From the NCBI GenBank assembly GCA_030490835.1, contig CM059973.1, positions 57,788,008 to 57,852,007 of the forward strand: a stretch of 64,000 nucleotides of DNA, written 5' to 3'. This document shows positions 22,725 to 34,329 of the stretch, piece by piece. A program made the position numbers and the translations under genes. The stretch is from Annona cherimola. Lineage: Eukaryota > Streptophyta > Magnoliopsida > Magnoliales > Annonaceae. The notes below the pieces were generated by a model. The model was not told where the DNA came from. It saw nothing but the letters and a program-made list of their open reading frames with translations, and did no database searches. Position 1 is the stretch's first letter; each line of letters opens with the position of its first letter.

Positions 22725-23123
22725 CTAAGTTAATTCAAGCATTCCCATATCAATTTTAATTTTATAAAATAGTTCTTTTGCTAGAGGTTTGGTGAATATA
22801 TCTGCAATTTGATCTTCTGTTCTTACATATTCCAAACATATATTATGATTTTCTACATGTTCTCTAATAAAATGATGTCTAAGGTCTATATGCTTGGTCC
22901 TAGAATGCAATACTAGATTTTTAGTTAAACATATTGCACTAGTATTATCACATTTAATAGGTATATCTTTAAAGTCCATGCCATAGTTCCTAAGTTGTTG
23001 TTTCATCCAAAGCAATTGGGCACAACAGCTCCCGGCGGCAATGTATTCGGCTTCCGCGGTGGATAGAACAACACTAGTTTGTTTTCTTGAAAACTATGAA
23101 ACCAACATGTTCCTAAGAATTTC
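22725..23123 (-). pseudogene. Cop-2 RNase H (3' end of copia pol)
   Basis: The minus strand encodes the copia RNase H, which removes RNA from the RNA/DNA hybrid. Motifs are STAEAEYIAAGSCCAQL, LLWMKQQLRNYGMDF, CDNTSAICLTKN, SRTKHIDLRHHFIREH and QIADIFTKPLAKELF, with a natural stop at 22725. A TAG replaces a Trp codon near 23095, upstream of the STAEAEY motif. The fragment is cut at 23123 by a Tekay LTR. Only about 260 bp separate the stop from the polypurine tract. Confidence 0.9.
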
Positions 23124-26100
23124 TGTGGCGCCCCGAACCGAGGCGTCACATTTGTCCTTACTCCGGGATCTTGTCGATTGGTAAGTGTGAATCAGGATTA
23201 TTGCCCTGATCACGCGGCGGGTACTTAATTGGATCTCGTCCAATTTTTTTTCATTTCTTTTTCTTTCATCATATAAACATATACTCATCATCATTCATAA
23301 TGGACTTATCCATAACATCATAAATCATCAACTTCTCATATTAGTCATCACTTTATAATTTCATACAACCTATGTATTTTTCATCATATCCCATTAGGGG
23401 ATCTGTTCATACAAAAATTTACTAACCTTTGTAGATTCTTCTTTTCCTTTATCAACTCGTGCCCTTCATTTCTTGTCTTTCCCTACACCTGTCTGAGGTT
23501 GGGAAAACAAAACATGAGTCGAAACTCAATAAGCAAGCATTTTTCATTTTAAATGCATTCCTCTCCATTCGATAGAAGACACTTACCAAGTGATCAACTA
23601 CCAACGGAATAGAAACCTTTTCGTAAACCATATTTCAAAACCTTTCATAAACCATTCATGTAAATCATTCGTAAATGCATTTCTCTCCATTCGATAGGAG
23701 ACACTTAGCAAGTGATCAACTATCAATGGAATAGAAATCTTTTCATAAACATTGGATGTGCAAATGCTTCCTTTCCACTCCTGACATAAACCTTCGTGTG
23801 CGGGTACGCTAGCTCAGGGAACATCTCACATAACATGGTCCAATACGCCGGCTGTCTCCGACTTGGCCTCATCAAGGGGAACCTCTCTTCCTCTTGACGC
23901 CTACATGGTTCCTACATGCATGACTTTTGATTTTTCCAGCGTTATATACCTCTTACACCAGGTAACTTGTCATTTTCATGTAGAGAATTATTTGCACCAT
24001 CCCTTAAAAACATAATTTCAAATCCATGCTTTTCTTTTCAATCCATGTATGAAAATGCAATGCATTCATTCAAACATAACATTCCTTTGCCTCCACGTCT
24101 GGGGAGGACGCCGTCGGCACACAGCCCATACGACTTGGCAATAGTGAAGGGGGACTCTCTGATCCGCTTTCTACCTTCACCAAAGCCTCTTCCTTATACA
24201 TCATACATGTGCACATGTCCATGAACATCACATGATATCAATATGCCGGCATGACTTTCATAAAAACTTATAAACATTCATTATTTCAAAACATTATAGG
24301 AATGGTCATCCTTAAAACACATTTCATAAATACTTGAGAATAAAATCACATTTTCAAAAGGGTTTGCTTGCTTACCTTTGCTTTGCTTCAACCTGACTCC
24401 TTTATCCTTTTCTTTCATTTTCCTATACAAGGAAATTGGATATTTTATCCATCTATTCCATGTCTTAGCTTGCTTCCCATGCATGCTTTACGATCACATA
24501 TTACCTCATTTTTATAGAGGTTTTCCTTTTATAAATACTTGGTCATTATATGAATTTTTATCCATAAATCCTTTAAAAATTCCATCCATATATCCTCATA
24601 AATATACAAAAATAAATCTCAATTTTTTCCCAAAATACGCTGTTCACTGTTCATAATTACTGTTCATGTCACTGTAGCATATTACTGTTCATCATCACTG
24701 TTCACGTTACTGTTCGCCCGAGGTTACTGTTCACAGCAACGTGGTTACTGTTCATGGGTTCCAAAAATTGACATTTTTCCCAAAAATAAAAAATACCATG
24801 ACATAGCTTATGCTTAGTATATCATGGGAAATTCATGAATTATGAATTTATCATCATTAACTTGGCTAAATAAATCATTTTCTCCATATACTAAAAATCA
24901 ACATAAATTCACTTAAGCATAATCCTTAATTCCAAAAATCATGAAATTAATATATCATTATTACAACATCATATTTATCATAATCATACATTCCAAATCA
25001 TCATTTATCAATTTTGGAGCATTATTTCCACATATCATACATGATTTCCCCGAATACTCTATCTTTGCTCCAAATTTTCGATGTTTCGGTATGATTCCAA
25101 TTAAGCATTATAACTTTACTTATTTTCTCATGCTTAGGCATTATCTAAGCATGGTTTTACCCTACGTAACATCCAAAAGAAATTTGGGAAGAATCCCCTT
25201 ACCTGAAGTAGAAAATCTCTCCTCCAACTTGCCCTTTCTCTCTCTAACCTCCTCTTTCTCTCTTAAAACGAATTTGGGGGTGGAAAATGAGCTCTTGCTC
25301 AAGCTTGAGAGTGCCTTGGACGTTCACCCCTTGGCCCCTATTTATAGGGCTTGATTTTTCATGAATTTGGAATTTACCCCCTCTTGCTCAAGGTATTAAA
25401 TTATAAATGTATTTTTTTCTAATTTCCAAAAGGTGCATGGAGCCTTGTGCAGCCCACCCTAGGCCTGCTCCAGCCCCCCTATGGCAGCCCTATTTTTGCC
25501 TATTTTTTTATTTTTTTAAATTAATTAATTTAGGTTAAATTAATTCTAGCCATTGATCTTTGATAAGGATGATCATGGGCCATTGGATCATGCCCCAAAA
25601 GTCCATGCTCCAGCAGCAATTGCAGGCTTTGCATTAATTTTAATTTAATTAAAATTAATCAAAGTCAAATGCCATTAATGAAAAAGTAAAGTTACTTTTT
25701 CCCTTTTCAAATGACATTTAATCTTGACCCTCAATTCATGATCCTTGATTAATCTTGGACCATTCATCATATCCATCATCATATCTTGGCCACCCATAAA
25801 AAATTTCATCTCAATCCGATGTCCGGATTGCAAGATATGAATTTTTCTTTATTTTTTCTCAAAAATCCACTAAAATCCGAAAATACTAAATAAATCAAAA
25901 AGTGGCTATTTTGTCCTTTTGTGGGAAGCTTCCTTTTTCGTCTTTTATGATTAAGTTAATCCAAAGTGATTAACTTAACATATTTCCTTAATCCCACGTT
26001 TACTATTCACATTTCACTATTCACGTGCACTATTCATCCGAATTTCCTGCATAATTATTTTAACCTTCATTTCCATATATTTCATATCCATCAATATATA

Positions 26101-26171
26101 TTTCTCAAATATATTACCTAGGGTTTACAACCCTAGGGTTTTGTACATGTCTCAAAGATCGGGGTTCCACA
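23124..26171 (-). repeat. Tek-3 3' LTR, family B (3048 bp)
   Basis: It starts TGTGGCGCCCCGAACCGAGG, ends GGTTCCACA and is collinear with Tek-4. A TATA box is on the minus strand at 25338-25346. Cores lie at about 23783-23900 and 24097-24188. An ACTGTTCA cluster lies at 24640-24755. The antisense open frame 24941-25354 is not called as a gene. Confidence 0.9.
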
Positions 26172-26187
26172 ATCCTCCCCCCCTTAC
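26172..26187 (-). promoter_or_regulatory. Tek-3 polypurine tract
   Basis: The minus strand has an uninterrupted purine run, GGGGGGGGAGGAT, next to the LTR start. It is in the same position as in Tek-1 and Tek-2. Confidence 0.82.
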
Positions 26188-26939
26188 ATTAGGTTTCGTC
26201 CCGAAACCAGTCTTTTTCCATCATGCTTTTGCTGCGCAATTTTCATCTCATCAATCATCAATCATTAATCATCAATCATCAACCATCTCCAATAAAGAGC
26301 TCAGTATCCACTGCTCTCTTCCCATATACACATAACATATATGTGTAAAATTAATTTTATAGCAAAGATTATCTTTGCATCATAACATCATTAATCTTTT
26401 TCAAAAGTCAGAAGAGACTTTTGCTAACTTTCTATTTTGTATGGAGGAAATTCCTTCCTCTTCCTTGCCTATCTTTAAATGTATTGAGTTTGAAAAATAA
26501 TTCCAAAAAATTTCCTTTTCTTCATCAATCTATGACATTACAATTCTATATCATGATAGATAAATATCATGATGTACATTCATCTCTCAATCATTGCTAT
26601 GATATAACTTCCCGTGGTATCATACCTTTTCTTTCTTTTCGTTTTGCTCCTTCTATACTCATCTACCATTCCTTGATATGATACCATTCTTATCTCATCA
26701 TAAAAATATCATAGCTTCATAAATATAGACATTATCTTTGCCTATCCATCAATTCATATTCTAATACCAACATTTGTGGTATTATTCCTTTTCTATCACC
26801 CATAATTTTTCTCTTTCCATATCTATTTATCAATCCTTGTTCTAGTATCACACTATGTGATATCAGACCTATCCTTTCATCATCATTTATTTTCTTCTTT
26901 TCCCGCCTATTTACCAATCCTTGCTTTGATACCAATTTC
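26188..26939 (-). other. Tek-3 internal region without coding capacity
   Basis: This holds a short stretch like the 3' end of Tekay pol flank (GGTTTCGTCCCGAAACC, shared with Tek-1 and Tek-2), simple ATCAATC repeats near 26248-26282 and AT-rich sequence. Three diverged tandem units start near 26740, 26821 and 26907 (period 82-86 bp). The last ends in the PBS TGGTATCAAAGC at 26923-26934, minus strand. The repeats make a 77-codon open frame with three similar blocks (26732-26965), probably by chance. Confidence 0.7.
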
Positions 26940-29444
26940 TGTGGCGCCCCGAACCGAGGCGTCACATTTGTCCTTACTCCGGGATCTTGTCGATTGGTAC
27001 GTGTGAATCAGGATTGTTGCCCTGATCACACGGCAGTATTTTATATATATATATATATATCATCAAAACATGGAAAATTTTCATTATTCATCCAACATGA
27101 AATATTTTCTCATATCACAGTTATAACCCAAAACTGTTCCATAAACATTTTCATTGAAATTAAAATATTCTTTTCCATCTCAAAATTATCATCGTTGTCT
27201 TTACATAAAGTTTATATATACATCATTTATATCAAAAACTACATAACACTTGGCATGCTGCCTTCATCATCATTTCCTGTCTGTTGTTGAAAAAACATGG
27301 TGAGTAATAATACTCAGTAAGCAAGCCATACATAATTTTTCAATCATTTTCATGCATTTCATAAAATGCAAATGCAATGCATACATAGCATTCATGACAT
27401 TCCTTTGGATGCGACGCTAGCTAGGCACCCATCCCATACATGCTCCCATTTCAGGGAGGGTGCCGTCGGCCTGGGCCTATTAAGCGACTTGGCAATAGCG
27501 AGGGGGACATCCGGTCCGCTTACTACCCCGACTACGACCTATTCCTCGTGCACATGCTCATTCTCATACACATGCCGACATGATATTTGCAAATCATAAA
27601 AAATTTCATAAAAAGTATTTAATAAATAATTTAACAAAATGAACTTCAGTTCATGTAAAGCAGTTATAGGTATGACCAACCTTAAATAAATTTCATAAAG
27701 CAATTTACAACAATTTGCAACCATTTTGGAAATAATTTGCAAAAGATATAACTTTCTTACCTTCTCAGTGGGTGTCTTCGACCTTCTCTTTTTCTTTTCC
27801 TATTAAAGGAAAAAGGATAATTTTATTTCTTCTATTCAAGCTGCTTCCCATACATGCTCTATAATATTTGGGCATTATTTCTTTATATGGATATTTTTAT
27901 CCATAGATTTCTCAAAATTTTCATCCTAATATTTAAATATTAATCTCAAATTTTCTCCAAAATCACGCTGTACTGTAGCAGTTACTGTTCATAGAGACGT
28001 GGTTACTGTTCATGGGCTCCAAAAAATTGATATTTTTTCCAAAAATAAAAAAATACCATGACATAGCTTATGCCTAGTATATCATAGGACATTTCATACA
28101 TTTTGAATTTACCATCATTTACTTCGCTAAAAAAATCACTTTCTCCATATACTAAAAATCAACATAAATTCACTTAAGCATAATCCTTAATTCCAAAAAT
28201 CATGAAATTAATATATCATCATTCCAACATCATATTTATCATAATAATACATCCCAAATCATCATTTATCAATTTTGGAGCATTTTTTTCACATATCATA
28301 TGCTATCTTCCTGAATACCCTATCTTCGCTCCAAATTTTTTATGTTTTTACATAATTCCATTTAAGCATTATATCTATACTTATTTTCTCATGATTAGGA
28401 ATTATCTAAGCATATTTTTACCCTACTTAACATCAAAAATAAATTTGGGTAGAAATCACTTACCCGAAGTGGAGATACGCCTCTTTTTCTCACATTTTCT
28501 CTCTCTAACTTACTTCTTTCTTTCCTTGGACGTGGGGGATGGTTTGGGAACTTGGAATGGCTCAAATGGAGCTGGGATTTCATGCCCTTGGATGTCCACC
28601 CTGTAGCCCTATTTATAGGGTTGGATTTTTCAAGAATTTAGAATTTACCCCCTAGCTTTGAGGTATTTAATTATAAATTGGTATTTCTTTTTAATTTTAA
28701 AAAATTCTTTGAGCCAAGAGCTGCCCACCCTATGCCTGCTCCAGCCACCCTATGCAGCACTATTTTTTACATATTTTTTTAATTTTTAAAATTATTTAAT
28801 TTAGGCTAACCAAATCTTAGCCGTTGATTAAAGATGATGATGATCATGGACCATCGATCATGGTCAAAGCCTCCCAACTGCCCCCTGGTCACGTCCCCTG
28901 CTGCAGCTTCTTTGCATTAATTTTTTTATTTTTTTATTATTTATTTTATTTAAAAAGTCAAAAGTAGAATTTATTAAAAAGCTAGCTACTTTTTTATCTT
29001 GTTTTGACGTTCCATCTTGACCTTTGATTTGTGATTTTCATCACATCTTAACCCATTCATCATGTTCATCATGAATTTTTAACCATCCATAAAAAATTTC
29101 ATCGAATTCCGACGCCCGGATTGCAACTTATGAATTTTTCTTTATTTTTTCATAAAAATCCAAATTTGGATTAAAATATCCAAAAGAATTGCTATTTCGT
29201 CCTGTAGTGATTAAATTTCTATTTTGTCTTTTTGTGATTAAGTTAATCCAAATGATTAACTCTTAATCATGTGTCTTAATCTCTGGTTACTATTCACAGG
29301 GTTAAATTCCTAATTGCATTATTTCAATCTCCAATACACATATCCATCAATATAATTAATGAATTTTCATTTATCATAAAAAAATTACAAAAGAATCTAG
29401 GGTTACATTTGCCGAAATGATGCGTATATTGTCGGGGTTTCACA
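26940..29444 (-). repeat. Hybrid LTR: family B start, family A body (2505 bp)
   Basis: Positions 26940 to about 27005 match Tek-3/Tek-4 (AACCGAGGCGTCACATTTG, CTTGTCGATTGG) and differ from Tek-1. After GCCCTGATCACA (about 27025) it follows the Tek-1 LTR to the end GGGGTTTCACA. A (TA)n run lies at 27041-27060. The core is at about 27415-27550. A TATA box TATAAATAG is at 28609-28617, minus strand. Confidence 0.87.
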
Positions 29445-29458
29445 ATCCTCCCCCGTTA
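29445..29458 (-). promoter_or_regulatory. Tek-2 polypurine tract
   Basis: The minus strand reads ACGGGGGAGGAT just before the LTR start TGTGAAACC. Confidence 0.8.
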
Positions 29459-29479
29459 TAATAGGTTTCGTCCCGAAAC

Positions 29480-30304
29480 CTATCTTTCCTTGAACAATTG
29501 AGGATATTTTCTTTCGACCTCTTCTCGTAGCTCCCAAGTGGCTTCGGATTCTGAATATCGATTGCACTAAACCTTTACATACTCGATCTCTCTGTTCCGA
29601 AGCTTCTTGATCTTGAAATCAAATATTTTGATTGGCCTTTCCTGATAGTTCAAGTTTTCTTGAATCAGAAAATTCTCCGCTATCAACACATGGGAAGGAT
29701 CGGAAACATATTCCCTTAGCATGGAGATGTGAAACACATTGTGGATGACACTGAGGGCTGGTGGCATGGCTATTCTGTAGGCTAGATTGCCTATCTTTTC
29801 CAAAACTTCAAAGGGACCAACATATCTTGGTTTTAGTTTTCCCCTCTTTCCAAACTGGGTGACTCCTTTGAATGGTGTTACCTTAACAAATACGTGATCC
29901 CCAACTTGGATATTTAAATCCCTTCTTTTGCAATCGGTGTTACTCTTTTGCCTGCTCTAGGCCGTGAGTATACACTGGCGAATCACTTGAACTTTTTCTG
30001 CCATTCTCTTTGAAAGGTCTGGAGCCAACTTTCTTTCTCCCACGTCATCCTAGTTTAGAGGAGTTCTGCATTTCTGTCCATATAAAGCTTCAAATGGGGC
30101 CATTTGAATACTTGCTTGATAACTGTTGTTATAAGCAAACTCTGCCATAGCTAAATATTCATCCCATGATCCTCTAAATTCTATAGTGCACATCCTCAGC
30201 ATATCCTTAACTACTTGATTTACCCTTTCTGTTTACCCATCAGTTTGAGGATGAAATGTTGTACTGAATTTTAGCTGTGTACCTAAGGTTTGATGTAAAA
30301 TTTT
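29480..30304 (-). pseudogene. Tek-2 integrase C-terminus and chromodomain (broken)
   Basis: This corresponds to 3731-3999 plus 5733-6268 of Tek-1 without the copia insertion. Motifs are FAYNNSYQASIQM, a single FEALYG block, VGDHVFVKVTPFKG and RIAMPPALSVIHNVFHISML, then the chromodomain RPIKIFDFKIKKLRNREI and YPQLFKER at the natural end. Several stops interrupt it, including one replacing the Gln after the last catalytic region near 30256 and one in the chromodomain near 29565. The open part is 29567-29803. Confidence 0.85.
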
Positions 30305-30856
30305 TCAAAATCGAGACGTAAAACTGGAATCTCTATCGGAAACTATTGACTTAGGTACTCCATGCAGTCTCACTATCTCCTTATAAAAGATCTTAGCCAG
30401 TCGCTCAGCAGTAAAATTTTTCTTAATGGCTAAGAAATGTGCTATCTTTGATAATCTATCAACTATTACCCATATAGCATCATTTCCATTTTGGGTTCTT
30501 GGCAATCCTTTAATAAAATCCATAGTAATATCATCCCATTTCCATTCTGGAACTTCGAGCGATTGTAATTTTCCAGGAGTTCTTTGATGATTAGCCTTAA
30601 CTCGTTGACATGTTAGGCACTTAGCCACATATTCAGCAATTTCTCTCTTCATATTATTCCACCAATACATCTTTTTGATGTCTTGATACATCTTGGTGCT
30701 ACCTGGATGCATTGAAAATGGAGAGAAATATGCTTCTTTCAATATCTGTTCATTTACTTCCTCTTGATTGGGTATACACAGGCAACCCCTATATCTGTAT
30801 ATCCCATGTTCATCTTGTATATATTCAGTGGGGTTTTTCTCGATCATTTTCTCCAT
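30305..30856 (-). pseudogene. Tek-2 integrase zinc finger and core
   Basis: A 183-codon open piece contains the HHCC finger ([32 protein letters not shown]), then [29 protein letters not shown] and VSDRDSSFTSRF with two of the three catalytic acidic residues. Here the SDRDS motif is kept, unlike FDRDF in Tek-1. A TGG-to-TAG type stop follows at 30305. Upstream, a stop separates it from the RT-RNaseH frame around 30880. Confidence 0.86.
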
Positions 30857-30922
30857 ATAACTTTTTAAATCCCCATTTTCTTATTGATCCTTTTTAATTT
30901 GCTCAAATAAATTCGACTGAAT

Positions 30923-32545
30923 TTATAATTGAGACAATCTAACTTGTACCCCAGGTGGGCTTACAATTAATTCTAATTGTCTCAATTCTTGTAGTAGCTT
31001 TTCTTCCTTTGTGATAAGATATTCTAACCTAACATTTCTACTTAGTGCATCAGCTACTACATTAGCTTTGCCTGGATGATATAAAATATCGAGGTCATAA
31101 TCTTTGAGTGACTCAAGCCATCTTCTCTGCCTCATATTTAACTCCTTTTGAGTAAAAATGTACTTGAGGCTTCTGTGATCAGTATAGACCTCACATTTAA
31201 CTCCATATAAATAATGTCTCCAAATTTTCAGGGCAAAGACTATTGCTGCCAATTCTAAATCATGGGTTGGATAGTTTACCTCATTTGGCTTGAGTTGTCT
31301 GGATGTGTATGATATAACTTTTCCATTTTGCATAAGTACACATCCTAATCCCTTCTTTGAGGCATCACTATAGATTACAAACCCTTCCTTCTCCGTAGGC
31401 AATGTTAGAATTGGCGCTTTTACCAGTCTTTTCTTTAACTCTTGGAAGCTATTCTCATATTCCTGTGTCCATTCATACCTAACTCCTTTCCTTGTCAGCT
31501 TTGTAAGTGGAGCTGACAATTGTGAGAATCCTTCCACAAATCTCATGTAGTAGCTAGCTAACCCTAGAAAACTTCTTATTTCCGTGATATTTGTTGGCTG
31601 TGGCCACTTTGTTATTGCCTCAATCTTTTGAGGATCTACCTGTACTTCCTTCTCGAATATAATGTGACCGAGAAAGGCTACCTGTTTCAACCAAAACTCA
31701 CATTTCTTGAATTTAGCATATAATTTCTCCCTTCGAAGAATTTCCAACACTATTCTTAAATGCTTCTCATGTTCTTCTTTTGTCTTTAAATAAATTAATA
31801 TATCATCAATGAATACCACCACAAATTGATCCAAAAATTCTCGAAAAATCCTGTTCATCATGTCCATAAATACAGCTGGGGCATTTGTTAGTCCAAATGG
31901 CATGACTAAGAATTCATAATGCCCATATCTTGTTCTGAATGCTATTTTATGGATGTCCTTTGGACATATCCTCAACTGGTGGTAACCTGACTGTAAATCA
32001 ATTTTTAAAAATGTAGAAGCTCCTTTTAACTGATCAAAAAGATCATCTATTCTTGGGAGTGGGTATTTATTCTTAACCGTTACTTTATTAAATTCTCTGT
32101 AATCAATACAAAGTCTCAAACTCCCATTCTTTTTTCTTACAAATAGCACTGGAGCTCCCCATGGTGACGCACTGGGTCTAATAAACCCTTTATCTAATAA
32201 ATCTTGAATTTGCACTTTTAACTCAGCCAATTCAGCTGGTGCCATCCTATATGGGGTCTTAGATATTGGGGTTGTTCTTGGAATAATTTCTATCTCCAAA
32301 TCCATCTCCCTTTCCGGTGGTAAACTACATAGCTCCTTTGGAAAAATATGTAGAAATTCCTTTACCACTAGAATTTGATCCATAGGTACCCCATCTCTTT
32401 TTATTGTGTTTATAGAGACCAGGTAAGTTGTACATTGCTGGCGTATCAACTTAGCTGTTTTCATAGCTGATACCATCTTTATTGTATTTTCTGGTTGCCT
32501 TATTTTACTGATCTCTACTTCATCTTTTGGTGTTTTAAATTGCAC
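30923..32545 (-). CDS. Tek-2 pol: RT and RNase H
   Basis: A 540-codon open stretch. RT motifs: [59 protein letters not shown] and FIDDILIY as the catalytic box. The connector [15 protein letters not shown] is followed by RNase [42 protein letters not shown] and VVADALSRN. It is bounded by a stop at RLSQL and an upstream frameshift at about 32578, where one extra T lies relative to Tek-1. The domains themselves look whole, but no complete polyprotein can be made. Confidence 0.9.
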   Translation of the reverse strand: MQFKTPKDEVEISKIRQPENTIKMVSAMKTAKLIRQQCTTYLVSINTIKRDGVPMDQILVVKEFLHIFPKELCSLPPEREMDLEIEIIPRTTPISKTPYRMAPAELAELKVQIQDLLDKGFIRPSASPWGAPVLFVRKKNGSLRLCIDYREFNKVTVKNKYPLPRIDDLFDQLKGASTFLKIDLQSGYHQLRICPKDIHKIAFRTRYGHYEFLVMPFGLTNAPAVFMDMMNRIFREFLDQFVVVFIDDILIYLKTKEEHEKHLRIVLEILRREKLYAKFKKCEFWLKQVAFLGHIIFEKEVQVDPQKIEAITKWPQPTNITEIRSFLGLASYYMRFVEGFSQLSAPLTKLTRKGVRYEWTQEYENSFQELKKRLVKAPILTLPTEKEGFVIYSDASKKGLGCVLMQNGKVISYTSRQLKPNEVNYPTHDLELAAIVFALKIWRHYLYGVKCEVYTDHRSLKYIFTQKELNMRQRRWLESLKDYDLDILYHPGKANVVADALSRNVRLEYLITKEEKLLQELRQLELIVSPPGVQVRLSQL

Positions 32546-32561
32546 CTTTTTATTTCTACAA

Positions 32562-32915
32562 TCAATTGTTGCACCCCAATTGACTTAGCCAATCCATCCT
32601 TAGTATGACATCAAACTCTGTCATTGGTAATAGGATGAGATCAACTTCCAATATTTTTGTTCCTATCCTGATAGGACATGCTTTGCAGATTTGATTTATA
32701 CTTGCCAACCTATATACTGGGGATTCTACATGTATAGTACTACTTTCCTCTACCTGAAGTGCGTGTGTGATTACGAACTGGTATGATATAAATGAATGCG
32801 TAGCTCCATAATCAAATAAAGCTACTGCAGAATTTCCTAAAATGTAAATCATACCCGTAATAACTTTTTCCTCCATCTCTTGTGACTCTGTTCGGGTGAG
32901 GGCTTTGACATGCAT
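32562..32915 (-). pseudogene. Tek-2 protease (frameshifted)
   Basis: An open 117-codon piece holds the active-site region VALFDYGATHSFISYQF, TIHVESPVYRLASIN, CPIRIGTKILEVDLILLPM and [12 protein letters not shown]. Tyr follows the catalytic Asp as in Tek-1. The usual ILGMDW reads ILRMDW. An extra base after WLSQ shifts the frame before RT. Gag zinc knuckles lie just upstream. Confidence 0.86.
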
Positions 32916-34195
32916 TGGGTTGGTAGCAGTACTGGGTTGATTGGCAATGGCGGGGACTTTTTGCTCGGCCGGCCTCCCTCGGGCTAGTGCTCCTTGGGCC
33001 TTATTCGGACAGTAGGGCGAAATATGTCAGACTTGACCACAGTTGAAGCACTTTATTATCTTGGCTTCGTCGGTCCCGCAGTCCCGGGCCACATGACCCG
33101 CTTGGCCACATTTGTAGCATTTTCCCGTTCCTTGTAAACATTCGCCTGAATGGTGTTTTTGGCAAGTTCTGCAAGTCGGGGTGCTCTGTGTCTTGTCGCC
33201 AATCTTCTTTCTCTCGGCGATTCCCCTTTTTCCTTTATTAGCCTCACCTTCCTTGGAGGCTGAAAAGAATTATTTTTGAACTTGCCTAGGCTCTTGAGTC
33301 CTCATAGACTCCATCTCCAATGCCCTAGCATTCTCAATGATAGAGGCATAGTCTTTTAATAATAATAGGGCTAACTCCTCTCTTAGCTGGGGCCTTAGTC
33401 CCTTCTGGAACTTTTGTGCCTTATTTTCCGGCACATTGGCAATCCATGGCACGTATCTTACCAAGGCATTGAATTTTGTAGCATATTCTGTGACTGTCAT
33501 CCTGCCTTGGTAGAGTTTTTCGAACTCTATCACCCTCTGGCTCTGCAGCCCTACAGGGAGATATTTTTTATTAAATTCCTCCAAAAATTCATGCCACGTA
33601 ACTAGCTCCAGATGTGGCATAGTGACCATTAGCGTTTCCCACCATTCATAAGCATCTTTTACCAGTAGGGGGTAGCGCACAACACTTTCTGCTGATCATT
33701 ACAAGGCGATATCCTAAATAATTTTTTAATTTCTGTGATCCACTGTTCTGCAATGAGGGGGTCTGGTTCCCCTGCAAATTTAGGCGGGCGTTGGGCAAGA
33801 AAGGCATTGATAGCTTTTCTATCGGCCTTAAGGAGACTATCCTCCACTCCCCTTTACGTGCCGGGATTGGCCGAGGACCCTGGTCTTTCCCCGTCTCCTC
33901 TTAATGGCGGGGCTTGCTGGTTCCTTACTTCTTGTAATAACCCAGCAGTCTAGGCTGTCTATTGCTGCATAGCTTTCTCGATGGCCGCAGCAATTCTTTC
34001 TTCTATATTGACCTCCGCTTGAGGTCTAGGGCTTTCCTCTCGCCGTGGGCGGGTCCTAGAGGTTTGTTCTTCGGATTCTGCCTTATATGTTCTTTTACTG
34101 GCTTTGCCCCTTGCTTGATCTACCGATTCTTCCATTGGGGTCTTTCCTTTGTTGGCTCTTACTCTAGCTCTGGTGAGCGGCATTTTCAACTTCAT
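32916..34195 (-). pseudogene. Tek-2 gag (broken in several places)
   Basis: The start MKLKMPLTRARVRANKG at 34195 matches Tek-1. The open pieces are 33959-34195 (basic N-terminus), 33659-33847 (FAGEPDPLIAEQWITEI) and 33270-33680 (YEWWETLMV, FEKLYQGRMTVTEY, LRPQLREELALLLLKDY). Next come zinc knuckles near 33030-33130 (CYKCGQAGHVARDC, then a CFNCGQ one with a stop). Lesions are two TAG stops at 33945-33958, where Tek-1 has TGG and CAG, a frame change near 33670, and one in the knuckle. This piece confirms that the Tek-1 stop at 9425 was a Gln codon. Confidence 0.87.
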
Positions 34196-34312
34196 GAAAC
34201 ATTTATTAATATAACATCAATATTCATCAATAATAATAAATCAATCATAATCATGATTTCATGTATTCTAATTTGATCATTTCTTTCCTTTTCTGCCTAT
34301 TTACCAATCCAT

Positions 34313-34324
34313 GCTTTGATACCA
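34313..34324 (-). promoter_or_regulatory. Tek-2 primer-binding site (initiator tRNA-Met type)
   Basis: The minus strand reads TGGTATCAAAGC, five bases from the LTR edge at 34330. It is the same sequence and spacing as in Tek-3 (26923-26934). Confidence 0.85.
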
Positions 34325-34329
34325 ACTTT

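Larger units (their letters stand above)
17584..23123 (-). mobile_element. Cop-2: truncated Ty1/copia element (3' LTR plus pol end)
   Basis: Present are the 3' LTR (17584-22449, split by Tek-4), a polypurine tract, and the end of pol with RNase H. The rest (most of RT, integrase, protease, gag, 5' LTR) is gone: at 23123 the sequence passes directly into a Tekay LTR, and what follows the Tekay block at 36080 is Ath-2, not copia. Copia identity rests on the RNase H motifs and the AAAAAGGGGGAGAT tract before TGTTGG. SIRE or Tork lineage is possible; I cannot separate them here. Confidence 0.88.
23124..27030 (-). mobile_element. Tek-3: short non-coding Tekay element, right LTR replaced
   Basis: The complete family-B LTR (23124-26171) is followed by a 768-bp internal region with a polypurine tract at one end and an initiator tRNA-Met PBS at the other, then the start of a second LTR at 26940. 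The internal region codes for nothing recognisable, so Tek-3 is either non-autonomous or strongly deleted. After about 90 bp the second LTR switches to family-A sequence that belongs to Tek-2. The right boundary given is the approximate switch point. Confidence 0.78.

Noticed and set aside
28202..28606. Plus-strand open frames of 120-137 codons at matching places in three Tekay LTRs (19493, 24941, 28202)
   Set aside because: They are antisense to the elements, rich in Ile/Phe/His from AT-rich DNA, and similarity follows from LTR homology. Length varies with indels, so selection is not evident.
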